Assembly: GCF_019049255.1 (NCBI RefSeq)
Contig: NZ_JAGMUJ010000084.1
Coordinates: 1-64,000, forward strand
Reading direction: 5' to 3'
DNA length: 64,000 nucleotides
Source: Streptomyces sp. AC558_RSS880
GTDB lineage: Bacteria > Actinomycetota > Actinomycetes > Streptomycetales > Streptomycetaceae
Below the pieces are notes generated by a model. It was not told where the DNA came from and ran no database searches. It saw only the letters and a program-made list of their open reading frames with translations. A program made the translations under genes and the position numbers. Positions 16,851 to 25,636 of the stretch are shown one piece after another (the stretch's first letter is position 1; each line of letters starts with the position of its first letter).

Positions 16851-17336
16851 GTGACCACAGGCAACGGGTACAGGAGAGGCAGAGGCACCAGGATCGCCGT
16901 CGCGCTGACGGCGATCCTGGTCGCGGCAGCCATGGCGGGACCGGCCGCGGCAGCCGCCGGCGGTCCGCCGGCCGGCGCACCGGTGACCGCGCAGTCGATC
17001 GCGATGAGCGACCCCACGCCCGAGGAGCAGGAGCAGCTGCGGGCCATCGCCGGTGCCATCTGGACGCCCGAGCTGGCGGCCGGCTGGAACATGAACGCCG
17101 AGGTGGCCGACGTACTGTCCACGGCCACCGGCGAGATCCTCAAGTGCAGCGAGGCGTTCGCCCTCGTACCGCGCCCGGCCGGCTTCGTGCCCGGACTCGG
17201 TTACCTGGTCAACTACTGGAAGAACCTTCGCGACTACTTCCTGGCCGTCAAGAGTGACCGGACCTACCGCGCCTGTGTGGTCACCGCCGCGGCCAACTAC
17301 CGCTCACCCATCGAAATGGCCTCCATGGGCATCTGA
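16851..17336 (+). CDS. Small secreted protein of unknown function
   Basis: The 161-residue product starts at GTG 16851 behind GGGAGGG. It has a signal peptide (RRGRGTRIAVALTAILVAAA, cleavage near GPAAAAA) and a mature domain of about 120 residues with only two cysteines (LKCSEAF and YRACVVT), which could form a disulfide, and a central LGYLVNYWKNLRDYF amphipathic stretch. I do not recognise the family. It sits alone between IS6 and a broken IS630 element. Confidence 0.75.
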   Translation: MTTGNGYRRGRGTRIAVALTAILVAAAMAGPAAAAAGGPPAGAPVTAQSIAMSDPTPEEQEQLRAIAGAIWTPELAAGWNMNAEVADVLSTATGEILKCSEAFALVPRPAGFVPGLGYLVNYWKNLRDYFLAVKSDRTYRACVVTAAANYRSPIEMASMGI

Positions 17337-17379
17337 CCCACCCAGCCGGCGGACCGCGAGCGGCTGCCCAGCCGCTCGC

Positions 17380-18330
17380 CGGCTAGTGACCTGAGTCGGA
17401 GATCCGTCGGCAGTAGGCGGCAGTAGGCGGCGCCTTCGTCGAGGATCTCATCGGCGGTCTTCGTCCAGATGAACGGCCTGGGGTGCTCGTTCCAGTCCGC
17501 GAGCCAGGACCGGATGTCGCGTTCGAGGGCCTGGACGGAGCGGTGGACACCGCGCTTGAGCTTCTTCTGCGTCAGCTCGGCGAACCACCGCTCCACCAGG
17601 TTCAGCCAGGACGAACTCGTCGGCGTGAAGTGCAGGTGGAAACGCGGATGTGCCAGCAGCCACTTCTTGACGGCGGGCGTCAGTTGTCGAGGATGAGATG
17701 CACCTCGAGCTCCGCGGGGACTTCCCTGTCCAGCTCGGCCAGGAACTTCTTGAACTCCACGGCCCGGTGCCGGCGGTGCAGGGAGCCGATCACCTTCCCC
17801 GTGGCGGCCTCCAGGGCCGCGAACAGGGTGGTGGTGCCGGCGCGGACGTGGTCGTGGCTGCGGCGTTCGGGAACGCCGGGCATCATCGGCAGCACGGGCT
17901 GGGACCGGTCCAGGGCCTGGATCTGCGACTTCTCGTCCACGCAGAGGACCAGGGCCTTCTCCGGAGGGTCGAGGTAGAGGCCGACGACGTCGCGGACCTT
18001 GTCGATGAACAGCGGGTCGGTGGACGGCAGAGACGTCTGCGAGCGGTGCGGCGCGAGTGCGAAAGCCCGCCAGATCCGCGAGATCGCCGACTGCGACATG
18101 CCGGTGGCCGCCGCCATCGACCTGGTCGACCAGTGGGTGGCGTTCTTCGGCTTCTCCTCCAGCGTCTTGACGACGACCCGCTCGACATCCGCGTCGGTGA
18201 TCTTCCGCGGGACACCGGGCCGCGGCTCGTCGGACAGACCGTCCAGGCCCCGTTCGATAAAACGCCGCCGTCAGGTGCGGACCGTGTCCGGAGAGGCACC
18301 CAGCCGGCGTGACACCTCCATGATCGGATG
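17380..18330 (-). mobile_element. Degenerate IS630-family transposase
   Basis: Pieces of one IS630 transposase occur in shifted reverse frames. The best piece (18117-17680) has the second helix-turn-helix (ATGMSQSAISRIWRAF) and the DDE start LVLCVDEKSQIQALDRSQ, ending HLILDN at a premature stop. A second frame (17596-17380) has MERWFAELTQKKLKRGV and WTKTADEILDEG, the C-terminal region. Several frameshifts disable it. Its 5' end lies against a truncated AhpD-like gene. A related C-terminal fragment occurs at 46.2 kb on the other strand. Confidence 0.8.
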
Positions 18331-18334
18331 CCCC

Positions 18335-18705
18335 TCACAACGGCGGCCGGGCTGGACCGCCTCCTCGTGGAACCGATCAACATCCGGGTCCCCCAGCTGA
18401 GCGCCTGTGCCTACTGCCTCAGCCTGCGCACCAGGGCCGCGCTACGGGCCGGCGAGACCGTCCAGCGCCTGGGAGTCCTGTCGGCCTGGCGCGACACCGA
18501 ACCGTTCTCCTCCCGCGAGCGCGCGGCGCTCGCGCTCGCGGAGGCCACCACCCACCCCGCCGACGCCGGCGCGCGGAGCAGCGCCTACGCCGAGGCACGG
18601 GGCGTCCTGTCGGACGACGAGATCTCCGCCGTGATCTGAGTGGCGATCAGCATCAACGCCTTCAACCGGTCTCCGTCCTGAGCAAGTACCCGGTGCGCAG
18701 CGGTT
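18335..18705 (+). pseudogene. AhpD/carboxymuconolactone-decarboxylase-like gene, truncated and nonsense-mutated
   Basis: The frame carries the AhpD core: LVEPINIRVPQLSACAYCLS with the redox-type CAYC pair, then TEPFSSRERAALALAEATTH and EARGVLSDDEISAVI. The N-terminal helix is missing where the IS630 remnant ends. At 18637-18639 a TGA stands where TGG (Trp) is expected, because the same frame continues VAISINAFNR. One base later in the text is lost: restoring one G gives VSVLSKYPVR, the usual family ending. It is therefore a 5'-truncated gene with a nonsense codon and a deletion. Family members are alkylhydroperoxidase-type or decarboxylase enzymes. Confidence 0.8.
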
Positions 18706-18773
18706 CGGCGACGCCGTCGCCGTGACGGTGGCGGCGTCACGTCACTGCGCGCACCCGGCCGCCCGCGCAGTGG

Positions 18774-18815
18774 TGCGGAGTGGCTGGGCCCGCATGCGGG
18801 CCCAGCCACTCCGCA
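18774..18815. repeat. Perfect 42-bp palindrome
   Basis: Twenty-one bases beginning TGCGGAGTGGCTGGGCCC are followed at once by their exact reverse complement, centred between 18794 and 18795. It lies between the AhpD pseudogene and the flavin oxidoreductase. In RNA it would form a very stable hairpin with almost no loop and may serve as a terminator. Confidence 0.85.
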
Positions 18816-18869
18816 TTAGCGTGGAAGGGATCGCGGTAGCCAGCAGCGCGCACCGGGAGGGTGACGCCG

Positions 18870-20285
18870 ATGCCGGACACACAAGGGACCGTACGGATAA
18901 ACGCCGCAGAGCAGGTGATGGCGGACGAACTCCGCTCCTCACTGCGGGGTGAAGTGATCGACCGCGGGCATCCCGGATACGACGAGGCGCGGACCGTGTG
19001 GAACGGGTTGGTCGACCGCCGCCCCGCGCTCATCGCCCGGTGCACGGGTACGGCGGACGTCGTCGAGGCGGTACGGGTCGCGCGCGAGCACCGTCCCGTC
19101 GTCAGCATCCGCGGTGGCGGGCACCAGGTGGCGGGCAGCGCGGTGTGCGACGACGGGCTGGTGATCGATCTGTCACGCATGAAGGGCGTGCACGTCGACC
19201 CCGCCGCCCGCACCGCGCGGGCCCAGGCGGGCGTGACCTGGGGCGAGCTCGACCGCGAGACCCAGCTGCACCGTCTGGCCACACCGGGTGGAGAGATCTC
19301 GGCCACCGGGATCGCCGGACTCACGCTCGGCGGCGGCTTCGGCTTCGTGATGCGGACGTTCGGTCTGAGTTGCGACAGCGTCCGCTCCCTCACGATCGTC
19401 ACCGCGGACGGCGTGGTGCGCACGGCGAGTCGGGAGGAGGAACCCGAACTGTTCTGGGCGGCGCGCGGCGGCGGCCGGGGCATCGGAGTCGTCACGTCCT
19501 TCGAGTTCGACCTTCACCCGCTCGGCCCCGAGGTGGCCGGCGTGCTGGCTCTCCACCCGTACGAGCGCGCCGAGGAAGTGCTGCGGGCCTGGCGGGACGC
19601 GACCCGCACCGCGCCGGAGACGGTCACCCCGGAACTCCTGCTCTGGACCGTGCCCGCGGACCCCGCGCTCCCTCCCGAACTGCACCGGGCGAACTGCGTG
19701 ATGGTAGGCGCCGTGTACGGGGGCCCGCCGGGCGACGGTGCCGCTGCCGCGCTGGCGCCGCAACGCGAACTGGGGCCTCCGCTCGTCGACTTGAGCGGAA
19801 CCGTGCCCTACGTCGCGCTGCAGAGCGCCAACACGTGGCGCTTCCCCGACGGCGAGCGCTACTTCATGAAGTCCCACTTCATGGACGAGCTGAGCGACGA
19901 GGCCATCACCACCCTGGTGGACCTGTACTCCCGGCGGCCGACTCCGGAGAGCCTGATCGTCGTCCGCACCCTGGGCGGCGCCGTGGCGCACGTCGGCCCC
20001 GATGACAGCGCGTTCGCGCATCGGACCGCGCGCTACAACGTCAGCATCGACGCGGGCTGGCAGGACCCGGCGCTGGACGAGACCGCGATCGGCTGGGCAC
20101 GCTCGGCCTGGGACGCGATGAAACCGTTCTCGAGCGGCGGGACGTACGTCAACTTCGCCGGGCTCGGCGAGGACGCCGTCGAGTTGCGGGGCGCGGTCTT
20201 CGGCTCGCACGAGGAACGACTCGAGCGCATCCGCGCCGCATACGACCCGGACGGCCTCTTCGCATCGGCCGCGCGCAGACCGTGA
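18870..20285 (+). CDS. FAD-binding oxidoreductase of the berberine-bridge (BBE) type
   Basis: The 471-residue product starts at ATG 18870, nine bases after GGGAGG. It has an FAD_binding_4 (PCMH) domain (about residues 45-215) with RGGGHQVAGS, where H85 is the position of the 8-alpha-histidyl FAD bond, and GLTLGGGFGFVMR. The second covalent cysteine of bicovalent BBE enzymes is absent (GGEISATGIAG), so monocovalent attachment is expected. The C terminus has the BBE motif YVNFAGLGED and ERIRAAYDPDGLF. Such enzymes oxidise sugars, alkaloids or phenolic intermediates with oxygen. Substrate unknown. An alpha/beta hydrolase follows 129 bases downstream on the same strand. Confidence 0.92.
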   Translation: MPDTQGTVRINAAEQVMADELRSSLRGEVIDRGHPGYDEARTVWNGLVDRRPALIARCTGTADVVEAVRVAREHRPVVSIRGGGHQVAGSAVCDDGLVIDLSRMKGVHVDPAARTARAQAGVTWGELDRETQLHRLATPGGEISATGIAGLTLGGGFGFVMRTFGLSCDSVRSLTIVTADGVVRTASREEEPELFWAARGGGRGIGVVTSFEFDLHPLGPEVAGVLALHPYERAEEVLRAWRDATRTAPETVTPELLLWTVPADPALPPELHRANCVMVGAVYGGPPGDGAAAALAPQRELGPPLVDLSGTVPYVALQSANTWRFPDGERYFMKSHFMDELSDEAITTLVDLYSRRPTPESLIVVRTLGGAVAHVGPDDSAFAHRTARYNVSIDAGWQDPALDETAIGWARSAWDAMKPFSSGGTYVNFAGLGEDAVELRGAVFGSHEERLERIRAAYDPDGLFASAARRP

Positions 20286-20414
20286 GCACGCGGACAGATT
20301 CCGAGGCGGGCGGTCCCCCTCCCCTCCGTTCGGCCACGCCCGGGCCTCCCCGCCCGGCTTCGGCCCCGCGAAGATGAAGAGGATTCCCCGCACCAGCCGT
20401 CCAGGAGGCCGAAG

Positions 20415-21221
20415 ATGGGCGAAATGATCGACGTGGGCGACGTCGGGCTCTGGGTCGAGCGCCGGGGCACGGGACCCGATGTCCTGCTCATCGCCGGGCT
20501 CGGTGACACCGCCGAGGCGTGGCAGTCCCAACTCGACGGGCTCGCGGACCGCTATCGGCTCACCGCCTTCGACAACCGTGGCGCCGGGCGCACGCCGCTG
20601 CCCGAGGGACCTCTCTCGGTGCCCCGGATGGCCGACGACGCCGCCGCGCTCCTGGAGACCCTGAAGATCCCGACCGCCCACGTCGCCGGTTTCTCGGGAG
20701 GCAGCTTCATCGCCCAGGAGCTGGCACTGAGCCGTCCCGAACTCGTCAGCAGTCTCGTCCTCATGAGCACATGTGCTCGGCCCGACGCCTATTTCCGCAC
20801 CACGACGGGCTTCTGGCACTGGATGGCCGAGCGCGCCCCGAACGAGCGCGCCATGCTCGAGGCGTTCTACCTGCGGGTCTACACGCCGCGTGCACACGCC
20901 GACGGCACGGTCGACCGGATCATCGAGGAGGCGCTGGCCTTCCCGCACCCGCAGTCCGTCGATGCCTTCCAGCGGCAGCTCGCCGCGTTCACCGGCCACG
21001 ACACGATCGACCGGCTGGCGGAGATCACCGCGCCGACGCTCGTCCTGGCCGGTGAACTCGACATCGCCACCCCACCGCGTCTCGGCCGCGTGGTCGCCGA
21101 GGGGATTCCCGGTGCCGAGTTCGAGATATTGCCCGGGGAGGCGCATCAGCCCTTCCAGGAAGTCCCGGACTTGTTCAACGCCCGCGTCGACGCCTTCTGG
21201 CGGGTGATCCGCTCCGACTGA
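20415..21221 (+). CDS. Alpha/beta-fold hydrolase
   Basis: The 268-residue cytosolic protein has a standard alpha/beta-hydrolase fold: LLIAGLGDTAEAWQSQL (oxyanion region), FDNRGAGRT, nucleophile S94 in GFSGGS, acid D216 in AGELDIATPP and H244 in PGEAHQPF. It resembles 3-oxoadipate enol-lactonase and bromoperoxidase-like hydrolases. ATG 20415 follows AGGAGG with a good gap. It may act on a product of the upstream flavin oxidoreductase, but the two genes are separated by 129 bases, so a common transcript is uncertain. Confidence 0.9.
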   Translation: MGEMIDVGDVGLWVERRGTGPDVLLIAGLGDTAEAWQSQLDGLADRYRLTAFDNRGAGRTPLPEGPLSVPRMADDAAALLETLKIPTAHVAGFSGGSFIAQELALSRPELVSSLVLMSTCARPDAYFRTTTGFWHWMAERAPNERAMLEAFYLRVYTPRAHADGTVDRIIEEALAFPHPQSVDAFQRQLAAFTGHDTIDRLAEITAPTLVLAGELDIATPPRLGRVVAEGIPGAEFEILPGEAHQPFQEVPDLFNARVDAFWRVIRSD

Positions 21222-21399
21222 CGCCGCGCTGCGGACTCCTCGTTCGCCACCCACATGCTGTGCTGTGCGGCACGGAACAGTGCCTCGCACATGGGCCGAC
21301 CTCACCGGCGTCGGGAACAGCGGCCGTCTGGTTGGTGGCCGCCAAGGGTCATACGAAGCGTATCGGTGCGATCACACTCGTGACCGGCTCGTGGCGAGC

Positions 21400-22109
21400 G
21401 GTTGGCCTGGATCGGACACCGCGGCCGGTAACTGCCGCCGCCCGCCTCGGTTTTGTTCCGTACCGGTCCAGCCTTCCCCAGCCGCGAAGAGGCTCTGGTC
21501 GAGGTCCAGCGCGAGGACGCCGGTGCGCAGGCCGACGGTGACGGTGGCGCCGTCGGCTGTGCGTTCACGGGCACGATCGTCGGGCACCTGCTGGAGCAGG
21601 GCGTGGATCGGGATGCCGAGCGGGATCGTAGGTACGGGGCGTCCGGTGACGGGGTGCCACAGCCGGACGGCGCCGTCCAGGCCGCCGGAGACCAGAAGGC
21701 CGCGGCCGTCGCCACGCGTGGCGAGCGTGACGGCCGGGACCTGGTCGGTGTGCACGGTCAACGGCTCTCCGATCCGGCGATGTCGGAGCGGGCCCCGGAG
21801 ACGGACGGTCCCGTCCGCTCCGGCGGAGGCCGGCCTCTGTCCTTGGCCGGGGCGGCCCGGTACGGACGCCGGCGACCAGACCCGGCTGTGGTGACCGGTC
21901 AGGGGTTCGCCATGTGGCGTTCAGAACTCGATGTTCCACAGGCGGACCGTGCCGTCATTGCCGACCGGGGCGAGCAGCGGCGACGCCCCGTCGCGGTGGA
22001 CGAGACGGATGGCGCGGATGGGGCCGTCGTGGCCATGCAGCGGCCGTTCCACACGTTCGGCGGTGGCGACGTTCTGCACGGCGAGGATCCCATCGCGGCC
22101 ACCAGCCAC
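21400..22109 (-). pseudogene. WD40-repeat protein remnant
   Basis: Two separated reverse-strand pieces show WD repeats. The piece at 22109-21921 contains LHGHDGPIRAIRL and GNDGTVRLWNIEF before a stop; the piece at 21761-21400 contains TVHTDQVPAVTLATRGDG and SGGLDGAVRLWHPVTGRP. Sequence between them is in other frames with damaged repeats. No kinase or signal region is present, so it is an eroded fragment of a longer beta-propeller protein. Confidence 0.6.
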
Positions 22110-22209
22110 GACCCGGGCGGGAGGGTGGAGCGGTCGCCGACGGCCGCGTCCGGTTAGGCTGAGCAGAGATCAACCGTGCGGGCGGGGGAAGCAGAGGACA
22201 GCGGATGCC

Positions 22210-23274
22210 ATGACGAGCGCAGAAGGCAAACACACGACGGGAACGGGGCGTCCCACCTCACGGGACGTCGCCCGGCTCGCCGGCGTGTCGCACACCGCCG
22301 TCTCCTTCGTCTTCAATGGCCGTGCCGAGGGCAACCTCTCCCCCGCCACCCAGGAACGTATCCGGCTGGCCGCCGCTCAGCTCGGCTACCGGCCCGACCC
22401 CGTCGCCCGCGGCCTGCGTCGCCGCCGTACGGCCGTGATCGGGCTGGTCACCGACGAGATCGCGTCCTCCCCGTTCGCGGGCCGGCTGCTGCGCGGCGCG
22501 ATGGAGACGGCCTGGGCGAGCGAGCACCTCGTGCTCACCATCGACTCCGGCGGCGACCCCGCCAAGGAGGACGCGGCCGTCGCCGAACTCCTGGACCGGC
22601 GGGTGGACGGCATCATCTACGCCGCCATGTCGTTGCGCCGGGTCCGCGTCCCCGAGGGGCTGCACCGTACCCACTCCGTCCTCGCCAACTGCCTGCCCGA
22701 GGACGGCTCCCTGTCCGCCGTCGTCCCCGCCGAGCGGGCCGGCGGCCGTACGGCGGCCCGGCTGCTGCTCGACCACGGGCACCGTAGGATCGCCTACATA
22801 GGGGGACTGGACGACATCGCGTTCGTGGAGCGGCTGGGCGGCTTCCGTGACGCGCTGCGCGCCGAGGGGATCACCGTCCCCAAGAAGTGGGTGGTACGCA
22901 CCGGTGGAGAGATCGCCGGAGGCTACGACGGCGCCATGCGGCTGCTCGACGGCGCGGAGCCGGCCCGCCGTCCCACTGCCGTCTTCTGCTACAACGACCG
23001 GGTCGCGGCGGGCGTTCTGCACGCCGCGACCCGGCTCGGCGTCGCCGTCCCCGCCGAGCTGTCGGTGATCGGTTACGACGACCAGGAGCACATGGCCGCC
23101 TTCCTCACACCGTCCCTCACCACGGTCGCCCTCCCGCACCGCGGGATGGGCGAGTCCGCCACCCGCCTTCTCCTCGACGCCATCACCACCGGCCGCACCC
23201 CGCCGGCCGCGGTCCGCCGCCTGGCCTGCCCGGTGGTGACCCGGTCGTCGGTGGGTCCGGTCCCGACCGTGTGA
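22210..23274 (+). CDS. LacI family transcriptional regulator, probable fructan-locus repressor
   Basis: The 354-residue protein has the LacI helix-turn-helix (about residues 16-62: SRDVARLAGVSHTAVSFVFN, GYRPDPVARGLR) and the periplasmic-binding-like core (GLVTDEIASSPFAGRLLRG, RRIAYIGGLDDI, VIGYDDQEHMAAFLTPSLTT). It is convergent with the GH32/ABC operon, 139 bases apart at their 3' ends. The hinge region and locus suggest it binds the TAAC-containing sites between the two GH32 transcription units at 28.0-28.1 kb and is released by a fructo-oligosaccharide or fructose derivative. The partnership is inferred from position. Confidence 0.9.
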   Translation: MTSAEGKHTTGTGRPTSRDVARLAGVSHTAVSFVFNGRAEGNLSPATQERIRLAAAQLGYRPDPVARGLRRRRTAVIGLVTDEIASSPFAGRLLRGAMETAWASEHLVLTIDSGGDPAKEDAAVAELLDRRVDGIIYAAMSLRRVRVPEGLHRTHSVLANCLPEDGSLSAVVPAERAGGRTAARLLLDHGHRRIAYIGGLDDIAFVERLGGFRDALRAEGITVPKKWVVRTGGEIAGGYDGAMRLLDGAEPARRPTAVFCYNDRVAAGVLHAATRLGVAVPAELSVIGYDDQEHMAAFLTPSLTTVALPHRGMGESATRLLLDAITTGRTPPAAVRRLACPVVTRSSVGPVPTV

Positions 23275-23413
23275 CGACGCGGCGGCCACCGCGGGGCCGG
23301 TGCGGCGGTGTCGTTCCGGGGAGGAAGCACGGGGCGTGCCCTTCGGCCGAGGGCGTTGCCGGGCGACGTCCGCACCGGTGACGTGGCGGTGGGCGTGATG
23401 TGGTCCCCGGTGC

Positions 23414-24772
23414 TCAGTTCAGGGTCGGTCCGACCAGCTCCCACGCCGTGACGGCGGCTTCGGCGCCCGTGACGGTCAGTTCGGGGGCGTCGCCGGGGCC
23501 CCGGTAGACCCGCTCGGTCACCGTGGCCCGGCCGTCCGCGAACACCTCGTACAGCGAACCGTCGACGAGGACGCGGACGTTCAGCTCCGCATCGCGCGGC
23601 ACCCGCACCTCCACCGGCGCGGGCCGCCCGGCGCGCCGTACGGTCAGGGTGCCCGCTGTGGGGTCGATCCGGAGCGTCAGCCCCTCCCCCAGGCGGACCG
23701 TGGTGACCGTGCGGGCGGTGACCGTCAGGTCGTACGCGTCCGGGAGCCGTGTGCCCGTGCCCGGTACGGTGACGAACGGCTCCGGCGCCCGCAGCGTGTT
23801 CAGCTCCGGCGCCGGCAGGACCCGCAGGGTGCCGTCGGCGTGGACGTCGACGACGCGCGGCGCGGTGAGCACGCCGGCCCAGCCGGCCCGCTCGGCCTCG
23901 CCGGGCCCGTGGGACTCCCAGGACCAGCCCCACATCAGCGCCCGCTCCGGCTCCTGCAGGACGGCGGGCGCGTAGAAGTCACGGCCGTGATCGAGAGGGC
24001 CGCCGGTGTGCGGGGTGAACCGCAACCCGTGCTGCGACGAGGGTTCCAGACTGCCCGTCAGATAGCCGGTCGCACTCGGGTCGCCGTCCCACAGCGACAC
24101 CACCAGCACCCGGTCCCCTCCCGGAGTCACCAGCAGCTGTGGGCACTCCCAGCCGACGGCCTTGTCGCCGAACGCGTCCACGGCCACCGGGTCGTCACCG
24201 TCCAGGAGCACACCGGCGAACCGCCAGTCCGTCAGGTCGTCGCAGTCGTACAGCAGGACCGAGGGCGTACCGTCGGCGTGGCCCGCGCCGACCAGGGCCC
24301 AGCGACGGCCGGCGTGCCGGAAGACGAACGGATCGCGGAACATCACCACGTCCAGGTCGGCCGGCGGGCCCGGCACCACGGGCACGGGCAGCGGCTTCCA
24401 CTCGGTCAGCGCCGGGTCGGTTGGGTCAGCCGCGCGGGCCAGGCAGATGGTGCCGAGGCCGGTGTGGTGGTGGTCGATGCCCGTGTACACCGCCGTCGGG
24501 ACTCCGTCGTCGTCGACCACGCAGCCGGACCAGCAGCCCGCCTCGTCGGGCCCGCCGGGCGTCGGGGCGAGCGCGATCGGATGGTGCTGCCAGCGGGCCA
24601 GGTCGGGGCTGGAGGCATGGCCCCAGTGGACGTCGGCGTGCACCGGCGCGCCCGGGTTGTGCTGGTAGAAGAGGTGGTAGCGGTCACCCCAACGGAACGG
24701 ACCGTTCGGGTCGTTGATCCACTGGGCGGGCGGACGGACCCGGAAGCGCGGCGCGTTGCGGTCGAGGCTCAA
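23414..24772 (-). CDS. Intracellular GH32 beta-fructofuranosidase
   Basis: The 452-residue enzyme has no signal peptide. GH32 motifs: nucleophile D21 in WINDPNG, transition-state stabiliser D147 in FRDPF and acid/base E209 in WECPQL, followed by a C-terminal beta-sandwich (SLYEVFADG). It should hydrolyse imported fructo-oligosaccharides or sucrose to fructose. No ATG/GTG lies near the conserved start; TTG 24772 overlaps the permease stop in TTGA, giving tight coupling to the ABC genes. It is the last gene of a binding protein - permease - permease - GH32 operon. Confidence 0.92.
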   Translation of the reverse strand: MSLDRNAPRFRVRPPAQWINDPNGPFRWGDRYHLFYQHNPGAPVHADVHWGHASSPDLARWQHHPIALAPTPGGPDEAGCWSGCVVDDDGVPTAVYTGIDHHHTGLGTICLARAADPTDPALTEWKPLPVPVVPGPPADLDVVMFRDPFVFRHAGRRWALVGAGHADGTPSVLLYDCDDLTDWRFAGVLLDGDDPVAVDAFGDKAVGWECPQLLVTPGGDRVLVVSLWDGDPSATGYLTGSLEPSSQHGLRFTPHTGGPLDHGRDFYAPAVLQEPERALMWGWSWESHGPGEAERAGWAGVLTAPRVVDVHADGTLRVLPAPELNTLRAPEPFVTVPGTGTRLPDAYDLTVTARTVTTVRLGEGLTLRIDPTAGTLTVRRAGRPAPVEVRVPRDAELNVRVLVDGSLYEVFADGRATVTERVYRGPGDAPELTVTGAEAAVTAWELVGPTLN

Positions 24773-25632
24773 CGGTTGACTCCTGCGGAGGTGATGCCCT
24801 CGCGGAGAGGGCGCTGGCCGACGACGAACACGGCGACGGCGGGAATCATGGACAGCACCACACCGGCGAGCACCACCGAGACGGAGCCGGTGCCGAGGTT
24901 GCCCTGGAGGGAGACCAGTCCCAGCGGCAGGGTGTAGTTCTGGCCGGAGGTCTCCAGGATCAGCGGGCGGAAGAACTCGTTCCAGTGGTAGTTGAAGGCC
25001 AGTACGCCGACGATCGCGAGACCGGGCGCGGCGAGCGGGGCGTACACCGAGCGGAACACCCGCCACGGGCCCGCCCCGTCGAGCATCGCCGCCTCGCCCA
25101 GGTCCTTCGGCATGCCCAGGAAGTACTGGCGCATCAGGAAGGTGCCGAACGCGGTCGGGAACGCGGGCACGATCAGGCCGAGCAGGGTGTCGGTCAGCCC
25201 CATCGACTTCAGCACCAGGAACACCGGCACGATGGTGACCTGCAACGGCACCATCATGGTCGCCAGCACCAGGGCGAACAGCGGCTTCTTGAACCGGAAC
25301 TCCAGGCGGGCGAACGCGTATCCGGCGAGCCCCGCGGTGACCATCTGGCCGACCGCGATCAGCGCCGTGACCAGCGTGGAGTTCAGGGCGAGCAGCCAGA
25401 CGTCGATCTGCGCGAACACCCCGCGGTAGGCCTCGACGGTCGGCTCGGAGGGAACGATCTGCGGCGGCAGGTCGAACGACTCCGAGGGAGTGCGCAGCGA
25501 GGTGGAGACGGTCCAGATGACCGGACCGAGGGTCAGCAGGGCGCAGACGGCCAGTCCGGCGATCCGCGCCCACGGCGCGAGGGAGTGACGCACCCGGCCG
25601 GTGGTCAGGGTCGTGTGGCTCATGGGACTCAC
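24769..25632 (-). CDS. Carbohydrate ABC transporter permease (MalG-type)
   Basis: The 287-residue membrane protein has six predicted helices and the ABC permease EAA loop EAAMLDGAGPWRVFRSVYAP. A periplasmic-side LPPQIVPSEPTVEAYRGVF segment is typical of CUT1 MalG-like subunits. It pairs with the MalF-type permease four bases upstream and probably uses a shared ATPase (MsiK-like) encoded elsewhere, since no ATPase gene is in the locus, as is usual for Streptomyces CUT1 importers. Substrate inferred from the flanking GH32 genes: fructan oligosaccharides. Confidence 0.93.
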   Translation of the reverse strand: MSPMSHTTLTTGRVRHSLAPWARIAGLAVCALLTLGPVIWTVSTSLRTPSESFDLPPQIVPSEPTVEAYRGVFAQIDVWLLALNSTLVTALIAVGQMVTAGLAGYAFARLEFRFKKPLFALVLATMMVPLQVTIVPVFLVLKSMGLTDTLLGLIVPAFPTAFGTFLMRQYFLGMPKDLGEAAMLDGAGPWRVFRSVYAPLAAPGLAIVGVLAFNYHWNEFFRPLILETSGQNYTLPLGLVSLQGNLGTGSVSVVLAGVVLSMIPAVAVFVVGQRPLREGITSAGVNR

Positions 25633-25636
25633 CGGC

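Noticed and set aside
11860..18705. A defence island or toxin-antitoxin locus in the IS cluster
   Set aside because: The immunity-like proteins have no toxin partner and no recognised nuclease, helicase or reverse transcriptase lies nearby; only mobile elements and single genes are seen.
19173..21305. Long reverse open frame across the flavin oxidoreductase and hydrolase
   Set aside because: Shadow of two well-supported forward genes; no conserved motif and unfavourable codon bias.
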